DNA of 37,574 nt, taken from Candidatus Latescibacterota bacterium (GTDB lineage Bacteria; Latescibacterota; UBA2968; GCA-2709665). A program made the translations under genes and the position numbers. Positions 18,030 to 27,957 of this stretch are shown here, one piece after another (the stretch's first letter is position 1; each line of letters starts with the position of its first letter). The DNA is taken from assembly GCA_012270675.1 (NCBI GenBank), contig JAAXHW010000010.1, forward strand, positions 1 to 37,574, given 5' to 3'. The notes beneath the pieces were generated by a model. The model was not told the origin of the DNA, ran no database searches, and saw only the letters and a list, made by a program, of their open reading frames with translations.

Positions 18030-19277
18030 ATGTCGACCGTGACCGTTTCGCAGTCTGTACAGAAGCGCATTACAGCGACGCTGTTTCTTTCTCAGAGCTT
18101 ATTCGGGGCGGCCATGATCGCCTCGTTCACTTTAATGGCGATTGTTGCCGCGCACCTGAGCGGAAGCGACAGTGCAGCCGGGGTGCCCCCCATGCTCACA
18201 ATGCTGGGGCGGTCGGCGGCCGCCTACCCGGTTGGCTGGCTCATGGACCGCGCGGGACGGCGGCCGGGCTTATCGCTTGGTTACATGCTGGCTATGCTGG
18301 GCGCTATGCTGAGCGTGGCGTCCATCATATCGGGCTCGTTTATGGGTTTTTGTGTCGGTTCGGTGCTGTTCGGGATGGGGCGCGGCGCCAGCGAACAGGC
18401 GCGTTTTGTCGCAGCCGAAGTCTATCTGCCCCACCGGCAGGCCAAAGTTATCGGCCTGATTGTTTTTGCCGGCGCGGTCGGCGCAATTGGCGGTCCTCTC
18501 CTGGTTGACCCTTCAGGCCGGCTTGCGGCGGCGTATGGTCTGCATGCCCATACCGGCCCCTATCTTGCAGCCACGGTATTCGCTGCGCTGTCCGCGGCCC
18601 TCACCTTTACACTGCTTCGCCCGGACCCGATGGCGGTCGGACGCAGACTGGTGGTGCAGGCCCGTGAGGCCGACTCTCCGGCCCGGTCCCTGCGCGTCAT
18701 CTTCGCCGGAGGGACCGTACGGCTGGCCGTTACCGCAATGGTCATCGGCCAGCTTGTCATGACCCTGATCATGGTGATCACACCCCTGCATATGGACCAC
18801 CACAGCCACAGCCTGAAAGCCATCTCCTGGGTGATTATGTCGCATACCCTGGGCATGTACGGCCTGTCCAGCCTCACCGGCTGGCTCACCGACCGTGCGG
18901 GCCGGGTGCCCATCATCGCCATGGGCTCGATCATGCTGGCCGTATCCAGCCTGTTGACGCCGGCTTCTGCGGATATGGCTTCGCTTGCCTTTGCGCTTTT
19001 CCTGCTGGGATTGGGCTGGAACTTCTGTTTTATTGCCGGCTCGTCCTTGCTCTCCAGCGCCCTGTCATCCAGCGAACGGGGACGAGCGCAGGGTGCCAAC
19101 GAAATGATGATCGCCCTGGCTGCCGGAACCGGAAGCCTGGGCACAGGCTTTGTCTTTGCCTGGGGTAATATCGTGGCGGTAAGCATCGTGGGCCTGGTCT
19201 TTTCACTGGCCCTTATTGGGGTCACCGTCTGGTTCGTCCAGGTGCGCCTGGGTGTAAGGAGCGAAAAATGTCCATAG
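18030..19277 (+). CDS. MFS transporter
   Basis: 12-TM pattern with GWLMDRAGRRPG and GWLTDRAGRVP loop motifs in each half. Confidence 0.88.
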   Translation: MSTVTVSQSVQKRITATLFLSQSLFGAAMIASFTLMAIVAAHLSGSDSAAGVPPMLTMLGRSAAAYPVGWLMDRAGRRPGLSLGYMLAMLGAMLSVASIISGSFMGFCVGSVLFGMGRGASEQARFVAAEVYLPHRQAKVIGLIVFAGAVGAIGGPLLVDPSGRLAAAYGLHAHTGPYLAATVFAALSAALTFTLLRPDPMAVGRRLVVQAREADSPARSLRVIFAGGTVRLAVTAMVIGQLVMTLIMVITPLHMDHHSHSLKAISWVIMSHTLGMYGLSSLTGWLTDRAGRVPIIAMGSIMLAVSSLLTPASADMASLAFALFLLGLGWNFCFIAGSSLLSSALSSSERGRAQGANEMMIALAAGTGSLGTGFVFAWGNIVAVSIVGLVFSLALIGVTVWFVQVRLGVRSEKCP

Positions 19278-20269
19278 AAAACACGGTAAAACGACTTTAT
19301 GACGAGGCCATCGTCGTAGACGCCCTGAATGTGAGCAACTGGGAAAGCCCCGCTGTTTTCAAAAGCCTGCACGCGGGCGGGGTCACCGCCATCAATGCCA
19401 CAAGCGCAATCTGGGAAAACTACAGAGAGGGAATGGACAACATCGCCGCCTGGCTGCGCCGATTCAAAGCGTACCGCGACATTCTGACGCAGGTCAAGAC
19501 GGTGCAGGACATTCACCGGGCAAAAGCCGACCACAGGGTGGGCATCATTCTCGGATGGCAGAATGCCTCTCCCATCGAGAACGATCTGGACCGGCTGGCG
19601 CTGTTCTATGAGCTGGGCGTGCGCATCATTCAGATTACGTACAACGAGCGCAACCTGATCGGCAACGGCTGCTACGACCGGAGGGATGAGGGCCTCAGCA
19701 ACTTCGGGGTGGATGCCATCCGGGAAATGAACCGCCTGGGTATCCTCATCGACCTTTCCCACGTGGGAGACCGGACCACGCTGGACGCTGCGGAAGTGTC
19801 GGAAAAGCCGGTGGCCTGCACCCATGCAAACGCCCGTGCCTTTTTCGACCACGTGCGCAACAAAACGGACGAGGCGCTGAAGCTTATCACCGAAAAAGGG
19901 GGTATGATCGGCGCGAATGCCTTTCCCTCGTTCTTCCCCAATACCTTTGATACAACCCTGCAAGAATACGTAGACGCCATTGGGGACCTGGTGGAACGGG
20001 TGGGTATTGACCATGTGGGCATTGGAACCGACTACACGCAGGATCAACCCGCAGCCTTTTTCGACTGGCTCTTTGCCCAGCAGGGAACCAGGTATCAGGA
20101 ACGGCCGCTTGGATATCCGGATCCCCTGATCCATCCAAAAGGTATGGAAACCCCCGATAAATTCGTCAATATTGCAGGAGAACTGCTCGGACGTGGGTAC
20201 AGCGAGGCGGATGTGGCGAAGATTCTGGGAGGGAACTGGCTTCGGATTTTTGGAGAGGTCTGGGGGTGA
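19268..20269 (+). CDS. Membrane dipeptidase (peptidase M19) family protein
   Basis: GWQNASPIENDLDRLALFYELGVRIIQITYNERNLIGNGC, LIDLSHVGDRTTLDA, DHVGIGTDY, GGNWLRIF; overlaps the MFS gene by 10 bp. Confidence 0.9.
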   Translation: MSIENTVKRLYDEAIVVDALNVSNWESPAVFKSLHAGGVTAINATSAIWENYREGMDNIAAWLRRFKAYRDILTQVKTVQDIHRAKADHRVGIILGWQNASPIENDLDRLALFYELGVRIIQITYNERNLIGNGCYDRRDEGLSNFGVDAIREMNRLGILIDLSHVGDRTTLDAAEVSEKPVACTHANARAFFDHVRNKTDEALKLITEKGGMIGANAFPSFFPNTFDTTLQEYVDAIGDLVERVGIDHVGIGTDYTQDQPAAFFDWLFAQQGTRYQERPLGYPDPLIHPKGMETPDKFVNIAGELLGRGYSEADVAKILGGNWLRIFGEVWG

Positions 20270-20329
20270 TCCGCCCTCTTCCGCACACGGGGGGACGGGG
20301 GTGGGGGCCTCTACAAGCAAGGAGATACG

Positions 20330-21970
20330 ATGAAATTACCCGGAAAAATCCATCCAGCAGTGATGGACACACGGCGTGATTTTTATAAAGGGAAGATGAG
20401 CCGGAGGGAGTTCCTGCGGTTTGCGACGCTTTTGGGGGTATCGGTTCCAGCGGCGCAGGTTCTGATCGGGTGCGGGGGAGAGGAGACACCGGTGGTTGAA
20501 AAGCAGGCGGCTGCTGTCCGGCGGGGGGGGACGCTGAAGGTCGGGTCTGCGGTCCAGCGGATCGACCACCCGGCCCGGATTTCGTGGGTGGAGGGGGCCA
20601 ACCAGCTGCGGCAGGTGGCGGAGTATTTGACCGAGACGGGACCGGATAACCTCACGCGTCCCTGGCTGTTGGAGCGGTGGGAGGCGGACGAGGAGATCAA
20701 GACCTGGACGCTTTATCTGCGCAGGGGGATCAGGTTTAACAATGGGGATGAATTGACTGCCGACGATGTGATTTTTAATTTCAACCAGTGGCTCAATCCG
20801 GATGTGGGCTCTTCGGTGCTGGGGCTGATGTCCTACCTCAACAGGAACAATGTTGAAAAAGTGGATGCGTATACGGTTCGCCTGCACTTGGACGCGCCGC
20901 AGATTGCGGTGCCGGAGCACCTGTTCCACTACCCGGCGTTGATTATGCACCGTGGCTTTGAGGGCGATTTTATCAAGCAGCCGATTGGCACCGGCCCGTT
21001 CAAGCTGGTGGAATACACGGAGACAGAGCGGGTCATCCTGGGGCGGCGGGAGGGATATTGGCGCACGGACGGTGCCGGAAATCCGCTTCCGTACCTGGAC
21101 GAATTGATCTATCTGGACCTGGAGCAGGACACGCGCGTTGCGGCGATGCAATCCGGACAGATTGATACGACTTTTCAGCCGCGCCCACCCGACTGGCTGG
21201 CCCTGAAAGATGTGCCGGGACTTACGATCCGCCCTGTGAGTACCGCCCAGACGTTCGTATTGCGCATGCGGGTGGACTTAGCGCCGTGGAACGACGCGCG
21301 CGTGCGCCAGGCGCTCAAACTCTGCCAGGACCGCAGAGAGATCTTGCGACTTGCTTATTTCGGACAGGGCGATCTGGGCATGGATGCCCACGTGGCGCCG
21401 GTTCACCCCGCGTATTGCGAAAGACCGATTCCCGAATATAACCCCGAAAAGGCCAGGGCGTTGCTGGCGGAGGCCGGCTATGCCGACGGTCTCAAGGTTA
21501 CGCTTACGACAAAAAACGATATGGCGGAACCTGAGATTGCCCAGGCCTTGAAGGAGATGGCTGCACCCGGTGGAATTGAGATCGAACTGGATATTGTGGA
21601 GCCGTCCAACTACTGGGAGCGCTGGACGGAGGTGGATCTGGGCATTACCACCTGGACCCACCGCCCGCTTGGTACCATGGTTCTGGCGTTGGCTTATACG
21701 GCCGACAAAGACGGCAACCCTGTACCCTGGAATGAAACCCGCTGGATTGACGCTGAGCTCAACGTCCTGCTGCGCGAGGCGGAGCGTACGCTCGATGTGG
21801 AGGCCCGACGGGGGGTGATGTGTCGGATCGAAGAGATTATGCAGGACCGGGGTCCCATCGGCATTTCGTTCTGGCGCAAGGTCTGGAATATCACGCGTTC
21901 CGAGTTCAAAAATGTGAGGGCGCACCCGACGAGTTACGATTTGTTTTACGATGTGTGGAAGGATGCTTGA
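20330..21970 (+). CDS. ABC transporter substrate-binding protein, family 5 (peptide/nickel type), Tat/lipoprotein signal
   Basis: SRREFLRFATLLG Tat-like motif followed by VLIGCGG lipobox; body typical of SBP family 5 (NNGDELTADDVIFNFNQW, FKLVEYTETERVILGRREGYWR). Confidence 0.9.
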   Translation: MKLPGKIHPAVMDTRRDFYKGKMSRREFLRFATLLGVSVPAAQVLIGCGGEETPVVEKQAAAVRRGGTLKVGSAVQRIDHPARISWVEGANQLRQVAEYLTETGPDNLTRPWLLERWEADEEIKTWTLYLRRGIRFNNGDELTADDVIFNFNQWLNPDVGSSVLGLMSYLNRNNVEKVDAYTVRLHLDAPQIAVPEHLFHYPALIMHRGFEGDFIKQPIGTGPFKLVEYTETERVILGRREGYWRTDGAGNPLPYLDELIYLDLEQDTRVAAMQSGQIDTTFQPRPPDWLALKDVPGLTIRPVSTAQTFVLRMRVDLAPWNDARVRQALKLCQDRREILRLAYFGQGDLGMDAHVAPVHPAYCERPIPEYNPEKARALLAEAGYADGLKVTLTTKNDMAEPEIAQALKEMAAPGGIEIELDIVEPSNYWERWTEVDLGITTWTHRPLGTMVLALAYTADKDGNPVPWNETRWIDAELNVLLREAERTLDVEARRGVMCRIEEIMQDRGPIGISFWRKVWNITRSEFKNVRAHPTSYDLFYDVWKDA

Positions 21971-22005
21971 AGCGCGTGGCGAGTTCGCGGGTCTGAGGAG
22001 CGGAT

Positions 22006-23304
22006 ATGGCGCGTTTTCTGTTGCGAAGTCTGGTGTCTATGGCGGTGACGATGCTGCTGGTTTCGGCCGTGCTGTTTGTGCTTCTGGAGGCCGGCAGTGG
22101 GGATGTGACCATAAAGATTCTGGGGACGTTCGCAACGCCCGAGCAGAGGGCGTCGTACCGGGCACAGCTCGGGCTGGATCAGCCTTTGTGGCTGCGGTAT
22201 GTGACCTGGTTGGCCGGAAATGACTGGTGGGTGGACGACCGCATCGGCTTTCCGCTGCGCAGGGTGGCCAATTCGCAGACGGGAGAGTGGGAGTGGTGGA
22301 CAGAAGCAGGTGGACAGCTGACCCGCTGGAAGGTGGATGGAGACCGATTGACCGCCCTGCGTCGGCAGGCCGATGGGTCCACGCGTCCCGAGCCGACCGA
22401 CCATTTGTGGCGGACGGCCGGGGATGGGTCTGAATTCTTCTGGGGCGTGGATGCCGGGAACCGTGCGGTCAAATGGGTACGGGGCGCCGGGACCGAAGTC
22501 TGGGTTTTGACGCCGGCGGGGTTCCGGAAGAAAGGGGATGGCCCGCAGCAGTATATTCCGCTTCAGAAGGGGCTGCTGGGAGGCGATCCGGGACAGTCGC
22601 TGCGCACGGGGCGTCCGGTTGCGTCTACGATTTTTCCCCGGCTGCGGAATACGGCGATCCTGGCTGCCCTGGCATTTGTGTCGATTATGCCCCTGGCGCT
22701 TTTTCTGGGGATCGTGGCCGGGGTGTGTGCGGGCAGGCCGGTTGACCGCGCGCTGTCGATCGGAAGTTTGATTGCGACGGCCACTCCGGAGTTTGTGACC
22801 GGTATTTTTCTGATTCTGATCTTCGGGATCTGGCTCAAAGTACTGCCGGCGGTTTCGGTTTTCCTGAATAAGGACGCGGTTTTTGGAGATCCCAGGCTGC
22901 TGGTGCTTCCGGTGCTCACCCTGACGGCGGTCGAACTGGGCTATGTGATCCGGATGACCCGGGCGAGTATGATTGAGGTGATGAACAGTCCGTACATTCG
23001 GACGGCGGTTCTCAAGGGACTGTCGCTGGGGCGCGTGGTGCTGCGGCATGCGTTGCGCAATGCGTTGATTGCGCCGATTACGGTGATTATGTTGCACGTG
23101 AACTGGCTGATCGGGGGGCTGGTGGTGGTGGAGGCGGTGTTTGGATATCCAGGGCTGGGTCTCTACATTTATGATTCTGCGCTGTTTGGAGATTTTAACG
23201 CGGTGGAAGCAGCGGCGATGCTGCTGGTGATGATCGCTGTTGTGACGCGGCTGATCGGGGATCTGGCCTATACGTACCTGAATCCGAGGATCCGGTTTAC
23301 GTAA
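22006..23304 (+). CDS. ABC transporter permease, DppB-like, with extra periplasmic insertion
   Basis: N-term TM, QLGLDQPLWLRYVTWL, GDPGQSLRTGRPV, C-terminal EAVFGYPGLGLYIYDSALFGDF; about 115 aa insert between them. Confidence 0.9.
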   Translation: MARFLLRSLVSMAVTMLLVSAVLFVLLEAGSGDVTIKILGTFATPEQRASYRAQLGLDQPLWLRYVTWLAGNDWWVDDRIGFPLRRVANSQTGEWEWWTEAGGQLTRWKVDGDRLTALRRQADGSTRPEPTDHLWRTAGDGSEFFWGVDAGNRAVKWVRGAGTEVWVLTPAGFRKKGDGPQQYIPLQKGLLGGDPGQSLRTGRPVASTIFPRLRNTAILAALAFVSIMPLALFLGIVAGVCAGRPVDRALSIGSLIATATPEFVTGIFLILIFGIWLKVLPAVSVFLNKDAVFGDPRLLVLPVLTLTAVELGYVIRMTRASMIEVMNSPYIRTAVLKGLSLGRVVLRHALRNALIAPITVIMLHVNWLIGGLVVVEAVFGYPGLGLYIYDSALFGDFNAVEAAAMLLVMIAVVTRLIGDLAYTYLNPRIRFT

Positions 23305-23316
23305 AGGCAACCACAG

Positions 23317-24276
23317 ATGAACACGGGTGAATCTGAACGCTTACGGAGGTTACCCATCGCTGTTGCACAGTCCACTGTTGCAGAGGCGAAGCGGCCGTCG
23401 CGCTTCGGGCGGTTGCGGGAGCAGGTGTCGGTTGTTTTGGAATCGCGCATCGGCACCGTGGGGCTTGTGGTTGTGCTGTTGTGGTTCGGGACGGGCCTTT
23501 TGTCGCTTTTCTGGACGCCGTATAAGTCCACGGCGACCGATTTTGTGCAGAATATGAGGCCTACGCTGGCGCATCCGCTGGGCACGGACCACTTAGGGCG
23601 CGATTTGCTGTCGCGCCTGATGGCAGGTACGCAGGTGATCCTCATCAAGACACGGCTTCCCGGGGGCACGGTTCTGCCGGGGGGGGTGGCGCTGTGGGGG
23701 GTGATCGGGTCGCTGGCCTTCGGGACGTTTCTGGGGCTCAATGCAGGGTACCGGGGAGGGTGGATTGATCAGGTCCTTATGCAGGTGTTGGATGCGCTGA
23801 TCGCGTTTCCCCGGATTGTGCTCTACCTGATTGTGATCGCGGCCTTGGGTCAGGGCGACCCGGTGGTGATCCTGGCGATTACGCTGACGGGGACACCGGG
23901 CATCGCACGGCTGGTACGGGGGATGACCCTGGATATCAAGAGTCGGGATTATGTTCAGGCCGCCCGGACGCGCGGGGAGCGGTCGTGGTACATTATGTAC
24001 AGGGAGATCCTGCCAAACATAAGGACTCCGCTTATCGTGGATGCGACGCTGCGGATGGGGTACGCGATTTTTACGATCGGCACGCTGGGGTTCCTGGGCA
24101 TCGGCCTGCCTCCGCCCGATCCGGACTGGGGGAATATGGTGAACGAGGCCCGCAGGTTTATCTTTGCCCATCCGCTGGCCGTGGTGTGGCCGGCCGCGGC
24201 GATTTCGTCGCTGGTGGTGGGGTTGAATCTGTTTGCGGACGGGCTGCAGGAGGGGATGGTGCGCTACCAGCGTTAG
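23317..24276 (+). CDS. ABC transporter permease, DppC-like
   Basis: HPLGTDHLGRDLLSRLMAGTQ, YVQAARTRGERSWYIMYREILPNI, GFLGIGLPPPDPDWGNMV. Confidence 0.92.
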   Translation: MNTGESERLRRLPIAVAQSTVAEAKRPSRFGRLREQVSVVLESRIGTVGLVVVLLWFGTGLLSLFWTPYKSTATDFVQNMRPTLAHPLGTDHLGRDLLSRLMAGTQVILIKTRLPGGTVLPGGVALWGVIGSLAFGTFLGLNAGYRGGWIDQVLMQVLDALIAFPRIVLYLIVIAALGQGDPVVILAITLTGTPGIARLVRGMTLDIKSRDYVQAARTRGERSWYIMYREILPNIRTPLIVDATLRMGYAIFTIGTLGFLGIGLPPPDPDWGNMVNEARRFIFAHPLAVVWPAAAISSLVVGLNLFADGLQEGMVRYQR

Positions 24277-24284
24277 AAGCTGCG

Positions 24285-24325
24285 CGGAAAAGCCCCTTCC
24301 CCCCGCAGCGAAGGTGGAGGAGGCG
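24285..24325 (+). repeat. Dispersed intergenic repeat, copy 2
   Basis: cggaaaagccccttccccccgcagcgaaggtggaggaggcg; see copy 1 at 8011. Confidence 0.85.
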
Positions 24326-24342
24326 AAAAAGGAGCGTTTCTT

Positions 24343-26424
24343 TTGGTTGCAGCATCTGTTCCAGTGCTCAAGGTTGAAAAGCTTGCGGTTGCGTACAGGG
24401 TGCGGGGTGGCGAGGTGGACGCGGTGCACAATGTCTCTTTTGAGATCGGGCAGGGGGAGAGTTTTGGGCTGGTCGGCGAGTCGGGGTGTGGGAAGAGTAC
24501 GGTAGCGTGGTCCATTGTCCATTTTCTGGGTGCGAACGGGTACATCAAGGCAGGGCGTATCCTGTTTTTGGGGCAGGAACTTGTGGGGAGGTGCGGGGAG
24601 GCGTTGCGCGAGCTTCGGAGAAATCAGATTTCCATGGTATATCAACATCCCCAGCAGGCGTTGAACCCGGCGATGCGCATCGGGGACCAGCTCAAAGAGA
24701 CGCTGACGGTTCACCAGGATAGGGGAGATGAAGAGGCCGAGAGGCGCTGTGTTGAGATGCTGGACCGGGTGCATATGTCCGATCCGGGGCTGGCGATGCG
24801 CCGGTACCCGCATCAACTTTCGGGAGGACAGCAGCAGCGGGTGGTGATTGCGATGGCGCTGTTGAACAACCCGGCGCTGCTGATTATGGACGAGCCTACG
24901 ACAGCGCTGGACGTGACGGTAGAGGCGGCTGTGCTGGACCTGATCGATGAGCTGAGGCAGGACTTTGATACGGCGATTCTGTTTATCAGTCACAACCTGG
25001 GGGTTGTGGCCCGGGTGTGCGACCAGGTAGGCGTGATGTATGCGCGCGAAATCGTGGAGCGGGCGGAGGTGGGCGAGATTTTCAGGCATCCCCAGCACCC
25101 GTACACGCAGGGACTGATGCGCTGCGTTCCAAAACTGGGCGAGCCTGGCCGCATGCTCTATCCCATCCCCGGCCAGGTGCCTTCCCCTGACGACTGGCCG
25201 GCCGGGTGTCGCTTTACGCCCCGGTGTTCCTATGCGCGGGATCGCTGTTCCGAAGAGGCTCCGCTGCTGCGGAAGACCGGAAAGGACCACCAGGTGCGCT
25301 GCCATTTTGCAGAGGAGACCGACCCGGCCGCCCGGGAGCCGCTCGAAGGGCTGGTCCCGGCTGCTGTGGCGGGCAGGGAGGGTGGGGAGGATGCGGTTTT
25401 GCAGGTGGAGGATTTGAAGACCTACTATGAACATCACAGCGGTTCGCTCAGGGGCGCGTTGGGACTTGAAGAGAAACGATATGTTCACGCGGTCAACGGG
25501 GTGAGCGTGGGTCTGCCGAAGGGCAAGACGCTCGGTATTGTGGGAGAGTCCGGCTGTGGAAAGAGCACGCTGGTAAAGACGCTCATCGGGCTGGAGCGAA
25601 GTGCGGATGGCCGGGCCGAGTTTATGGGATGTGATTTGACGCAGGAGCTGTCGAAGCGGGATCCGGGGTTGCTTCAGAAGCTCCAGATGGTGTTTCAGAA
25701 TCCGGATTCGACGCTGAACCCTTCTTATACGGTGGGGTACCAGATCGGGCGGGTGATGCATCGGTTCGGGGCGGTTGCCAGAGATCGGGTATACAGCGAA
25801 ACGATGGCGCTTTTAAAGGCCGTCCGGCTGGACGAACGGTATTACGAGCGCTATCCGGGGCAGCTGAGCGGTGGAGAGAAGCAGCGGGTGGGGATTGCCC
25901 GGGCATTCGCCAGCCGTCCGGATCTGGTGCTGTGCGACGAACCCGTCAGTTCGCTGGACGTTTCGGTTCAGGCTGCCATTCTGAATCTGTTGCTGGATAT
26001 CCAGAGGCAGTACGGCACGACGATGGTTTTTATCGGCCACGATCTGAGCGTTGTGCGTTTTTTCTCTGACTACGCGGCTGTGATGTATCTGGGACAGATT
26101 ATGGAGACCGGCCCGGCCGAGGCGATTTACGCGCCCCCCTATCATCCGTATACGGAGGCGCTGCTTTCGGCTACTCCGATTCCAGATCCGGATGTCAGGC
26201 GCAAACAGGTCCGGCTGGAGGGAACGGTTCCCAGCGCGCTCGACCCCCCCCCCGGATGCCCGTTCCACACGCGCTGCCCCCGGCGCGAGTTACTGCCCGA
26301 CGGAGGGAAGATCTGCGAAACGGAGATCCCCCCCTGGCGCGAGACGGAGGACGGGCACCGGATTTTTTGCCACCATACGCTGGAGATGCTGGCGGGTTTG
26401 GAGCCGGTGAGCAAAGGTGAGTAG
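24343..26424 (+). CDS. Fused dual-ATPase peptide ABC transporter ATP-binding protein (DppD-DppF fusion)
   Basis: Two GESGCGKST Walker A, LSGGQQQR and LSGGEKQR signatures, two Walker B (LLIMDEPTTALD, LVLCDEPVSSLD), two oligopeptide HPY-type Cys tails; predicted TTG start. Confidence 0.92.
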   Translation: MVAASVPVLKVEKLAVAYRVRGGEVDAVHNVSFEIGQGESFGLVGESGCGKSTVAWSIVHFLGANGYIKAGRILFLGQELVGRCGEALRELRRNQISMVYQHPQQALNPAMRIGDQLKETLTVHQDRGDEEAERRCVEMLDRVHMSDPGLAMRRYPHQLSGGQQQRVVIAMALLNNPALLIMDEPTTALDVTVEAAVLDLIDELRQDFDTAILFISHNLGVVARVCDQVGVMYAREIVERAEVGEIFRHPQHPYTQGLMRCVPKLGEPGRMLYPIPGQVPSPDDWPAGCRFTPRCSYARDRCSEEAPLLRKTGKDHQVRCHFAEETDPAAREPLEGLVPAAVAGREGGEDAVLQVEDLKTYYEHHSGSLRGALGLEEKRYVHAVNGVSVGLPKGKTLGIVGESGCGKSTLVKTLIGLERSADGRAEFMGCDLTQELSKRDPGLLQKLQMVFQNPDSTLNPSYTVGYQIGRVMHRFGAVARDRVYSETMALLKAVRLDERYYERYPGQLSGGEKQRVGIARAFASRPDLVLCDEPVSSLDVSVQAAILNLLLDIQRQYGTTMVFIGHDLSVVRFFSDYAAVMYLGQIMETGPAEAIYAPPYHPYTEALLSATPIPDPDVRRKQVRLEGTVPSALDPPPGCPFHTRCPRRELLPDGGKICETEIPPWRETEDGHRIFCHHTLEMLAGLEPVSKGE

Positions 26425-26487
26425 TCAGGGGTCAGTCCCCGTGTCGGCCCCGGAAAGAACCGATATGTATACAGGAAGGAGGGATTG

Positions 26488-27957
26488 ATGGCTGACGATT
26501 CCAGGAGGCCAAACGCGCTGTTGATCTGTACGGATCACTGGAGCGGGCTGTTGACGCAGCAGCATCCGGTGGTGATGACGCCCACCTTGGTGCAACTCGG
26601 CCGCAGCGGGGTGACGTTTACCCAGGCGTATTCGGCGTGCCCCTCGTGCGTTCCAGCGCGGCGGACGTTGATGACGGGGATGAACGCGCGTTCTCACGGG
26701 GACCGCAGTTTTAAGGACCGGAACCCGATGCCGGATGCGCCCACGATGGCGCAGTGTTTCCAGAATGCGGGCTACCAGGCCTATGCCGTGGGCAAGCTGC
26801 ACGTTTACCCCCAGCGGGACCGGATCGGTTTCAACGATGTGATCCTGGAGGAGCAGGGACGGCACCAGTTCGACGGGCGGGCGGACGATTACGAGCTTTT
26901 CCTTGCAGACCAGGGGTATGCCGGGATGGAGTATGCGAGCGGGATGTGTCACAACGATTTTATGGCCCGTGCCTGGCACCTGCCCGAATACTGTCATCCG
27001 ATCAACTGGGCGGTGCGGGAGATGTCCCGGACGATTCACCGGCGGGATACGCGCAAACCGGGCTTCTGGTACCTGTCCTTTTCGGCGCCGCACCCTCCTC
27101 AGACTCCCTTGCAGGCCTACCTGGACCTGTACCGGGATGTGGAGATCGACAGGCCGACGACGGGGGACTGGTCCAGCGATCCGGACAAGCTTCCCTATAC
27201 GCTCAAGTACCGAAATGCGGGCTTGAGCGCGCTGTGCGGCGCGCCGTGGCACGAGCAGGCGCAGGCACGGCGGGCGTTTTACGCAACGCTCACGCACATT
27301 GACCATCAGATCCGTCTGGTGCTGGGTTTGATGCGGGAGGAGGGCATCCTGGACGATACGCTGATCCTCTTTACCGGCGATCACGGCCACATGATCGGGG
27401 AACACGGGCTGTGGTGCATGACGCCGTTTTACGAGATGTCGGCGAAGATTCCACTTATTCTTGTGCCGCCCAGAGGGGATACACGTTTTGCGCTGGGCAC
27501 GGAAGACGACCGGCTGGCCGAGTTCGGGGATATTATGCCGACGCTGCTGGATATGTGCGGGCTGCCGATTCCGGATAGCGTGGACGGCATCTCCCTGGCG
27601 AGCGATGAGAGGCGGGAGTACCTGTACGGCGAACACTTTGAGGAAGACCTCGGGATGCGCATGGTCCGCGCCGGGCGCTTCAAGTTGATCTATTACGCGA
27701 CCGGGAATCGGGTTCAGTTGTTCGATATCGAGAACGATCCGCGGGAGACGACCGATCTTTCGGAAGATGCCCGGTACGCCGACGAGCTGAACCGGCTTAA
27801 GGGGCTTCTGATACAGAATCTATACGGGAGCGATGAAGCGTGGATTCAGAATGGTGAACTCGTGGGGTTGCCGGAGAAGGCGTTCTCGCCAACGGACGAA
27901 CGGACGCTGATCGATTCGAGGAATTTGATGACTCAAAGGGGGTTGCGGTTTCTTTAG
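26488..27957 (+). CDS. Sulfatase family protein
   Basis: ACPSCVPARRTLMTGMNARSHG contains the CxPxR formylglycine motif; FTGDHGHMIGEHG; RBS GGAAGGAGGG upstream of the ATG. Confidence 0.9.
   Translation: MADDSRRPNALLICTDHWSGLLTQQHPVVMTPTLVQLGRSGVTFTQAYSACPSCVPARRTLMTGMNARSHGDRSFKDRNPMPDAPTMAQCFQNAGYQAYAVGKLHVYPQRDRIGFNDVILEEQGRHQFDGRADDYELFLADQGYAGMEYASGMCHNDFMARAWHLPEYCHPINWAVREMSRTIHRRDTRKPGFWYLSFSAPHPPQTPLQAYLDLYRDVEIDRPTTGDWSSDPDKLPYTLKYRNAGLSALCGAPWHEQAQARRAFYATLTHIDHQIRLVLGLMREEGILDDTLILFTGDHGHMIGEHGLWCMTPFYEMSAKIPLILVPPRGDTRFALGTEDDRLAEFGDIMPTLLDMCGLPIPDSVDGISLASDERREYLYGEHFEEDLGMRMVRAGRFKLIYYATGNRVQLFDIENDPRETTDLSEDARYADELNRLKGLLIQNLYGSDEAWIQNGELVGLPEKAFSPTDERTLIDSRNLMTQRGLRFL

Noticed and set aside
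21946-23310. 454-aa minus-strand ORF
   Set aside because: Antisense shadow of the DppB-like permease, Arg/His/Pro-rich.
23593-25761. 722-aa minus-strand ORF
   Set aside because: Spans the antisense of two well-supported ABC transporter genes; Arg/His/Pro-rich composition typical of GC-rich shadow ORFs.
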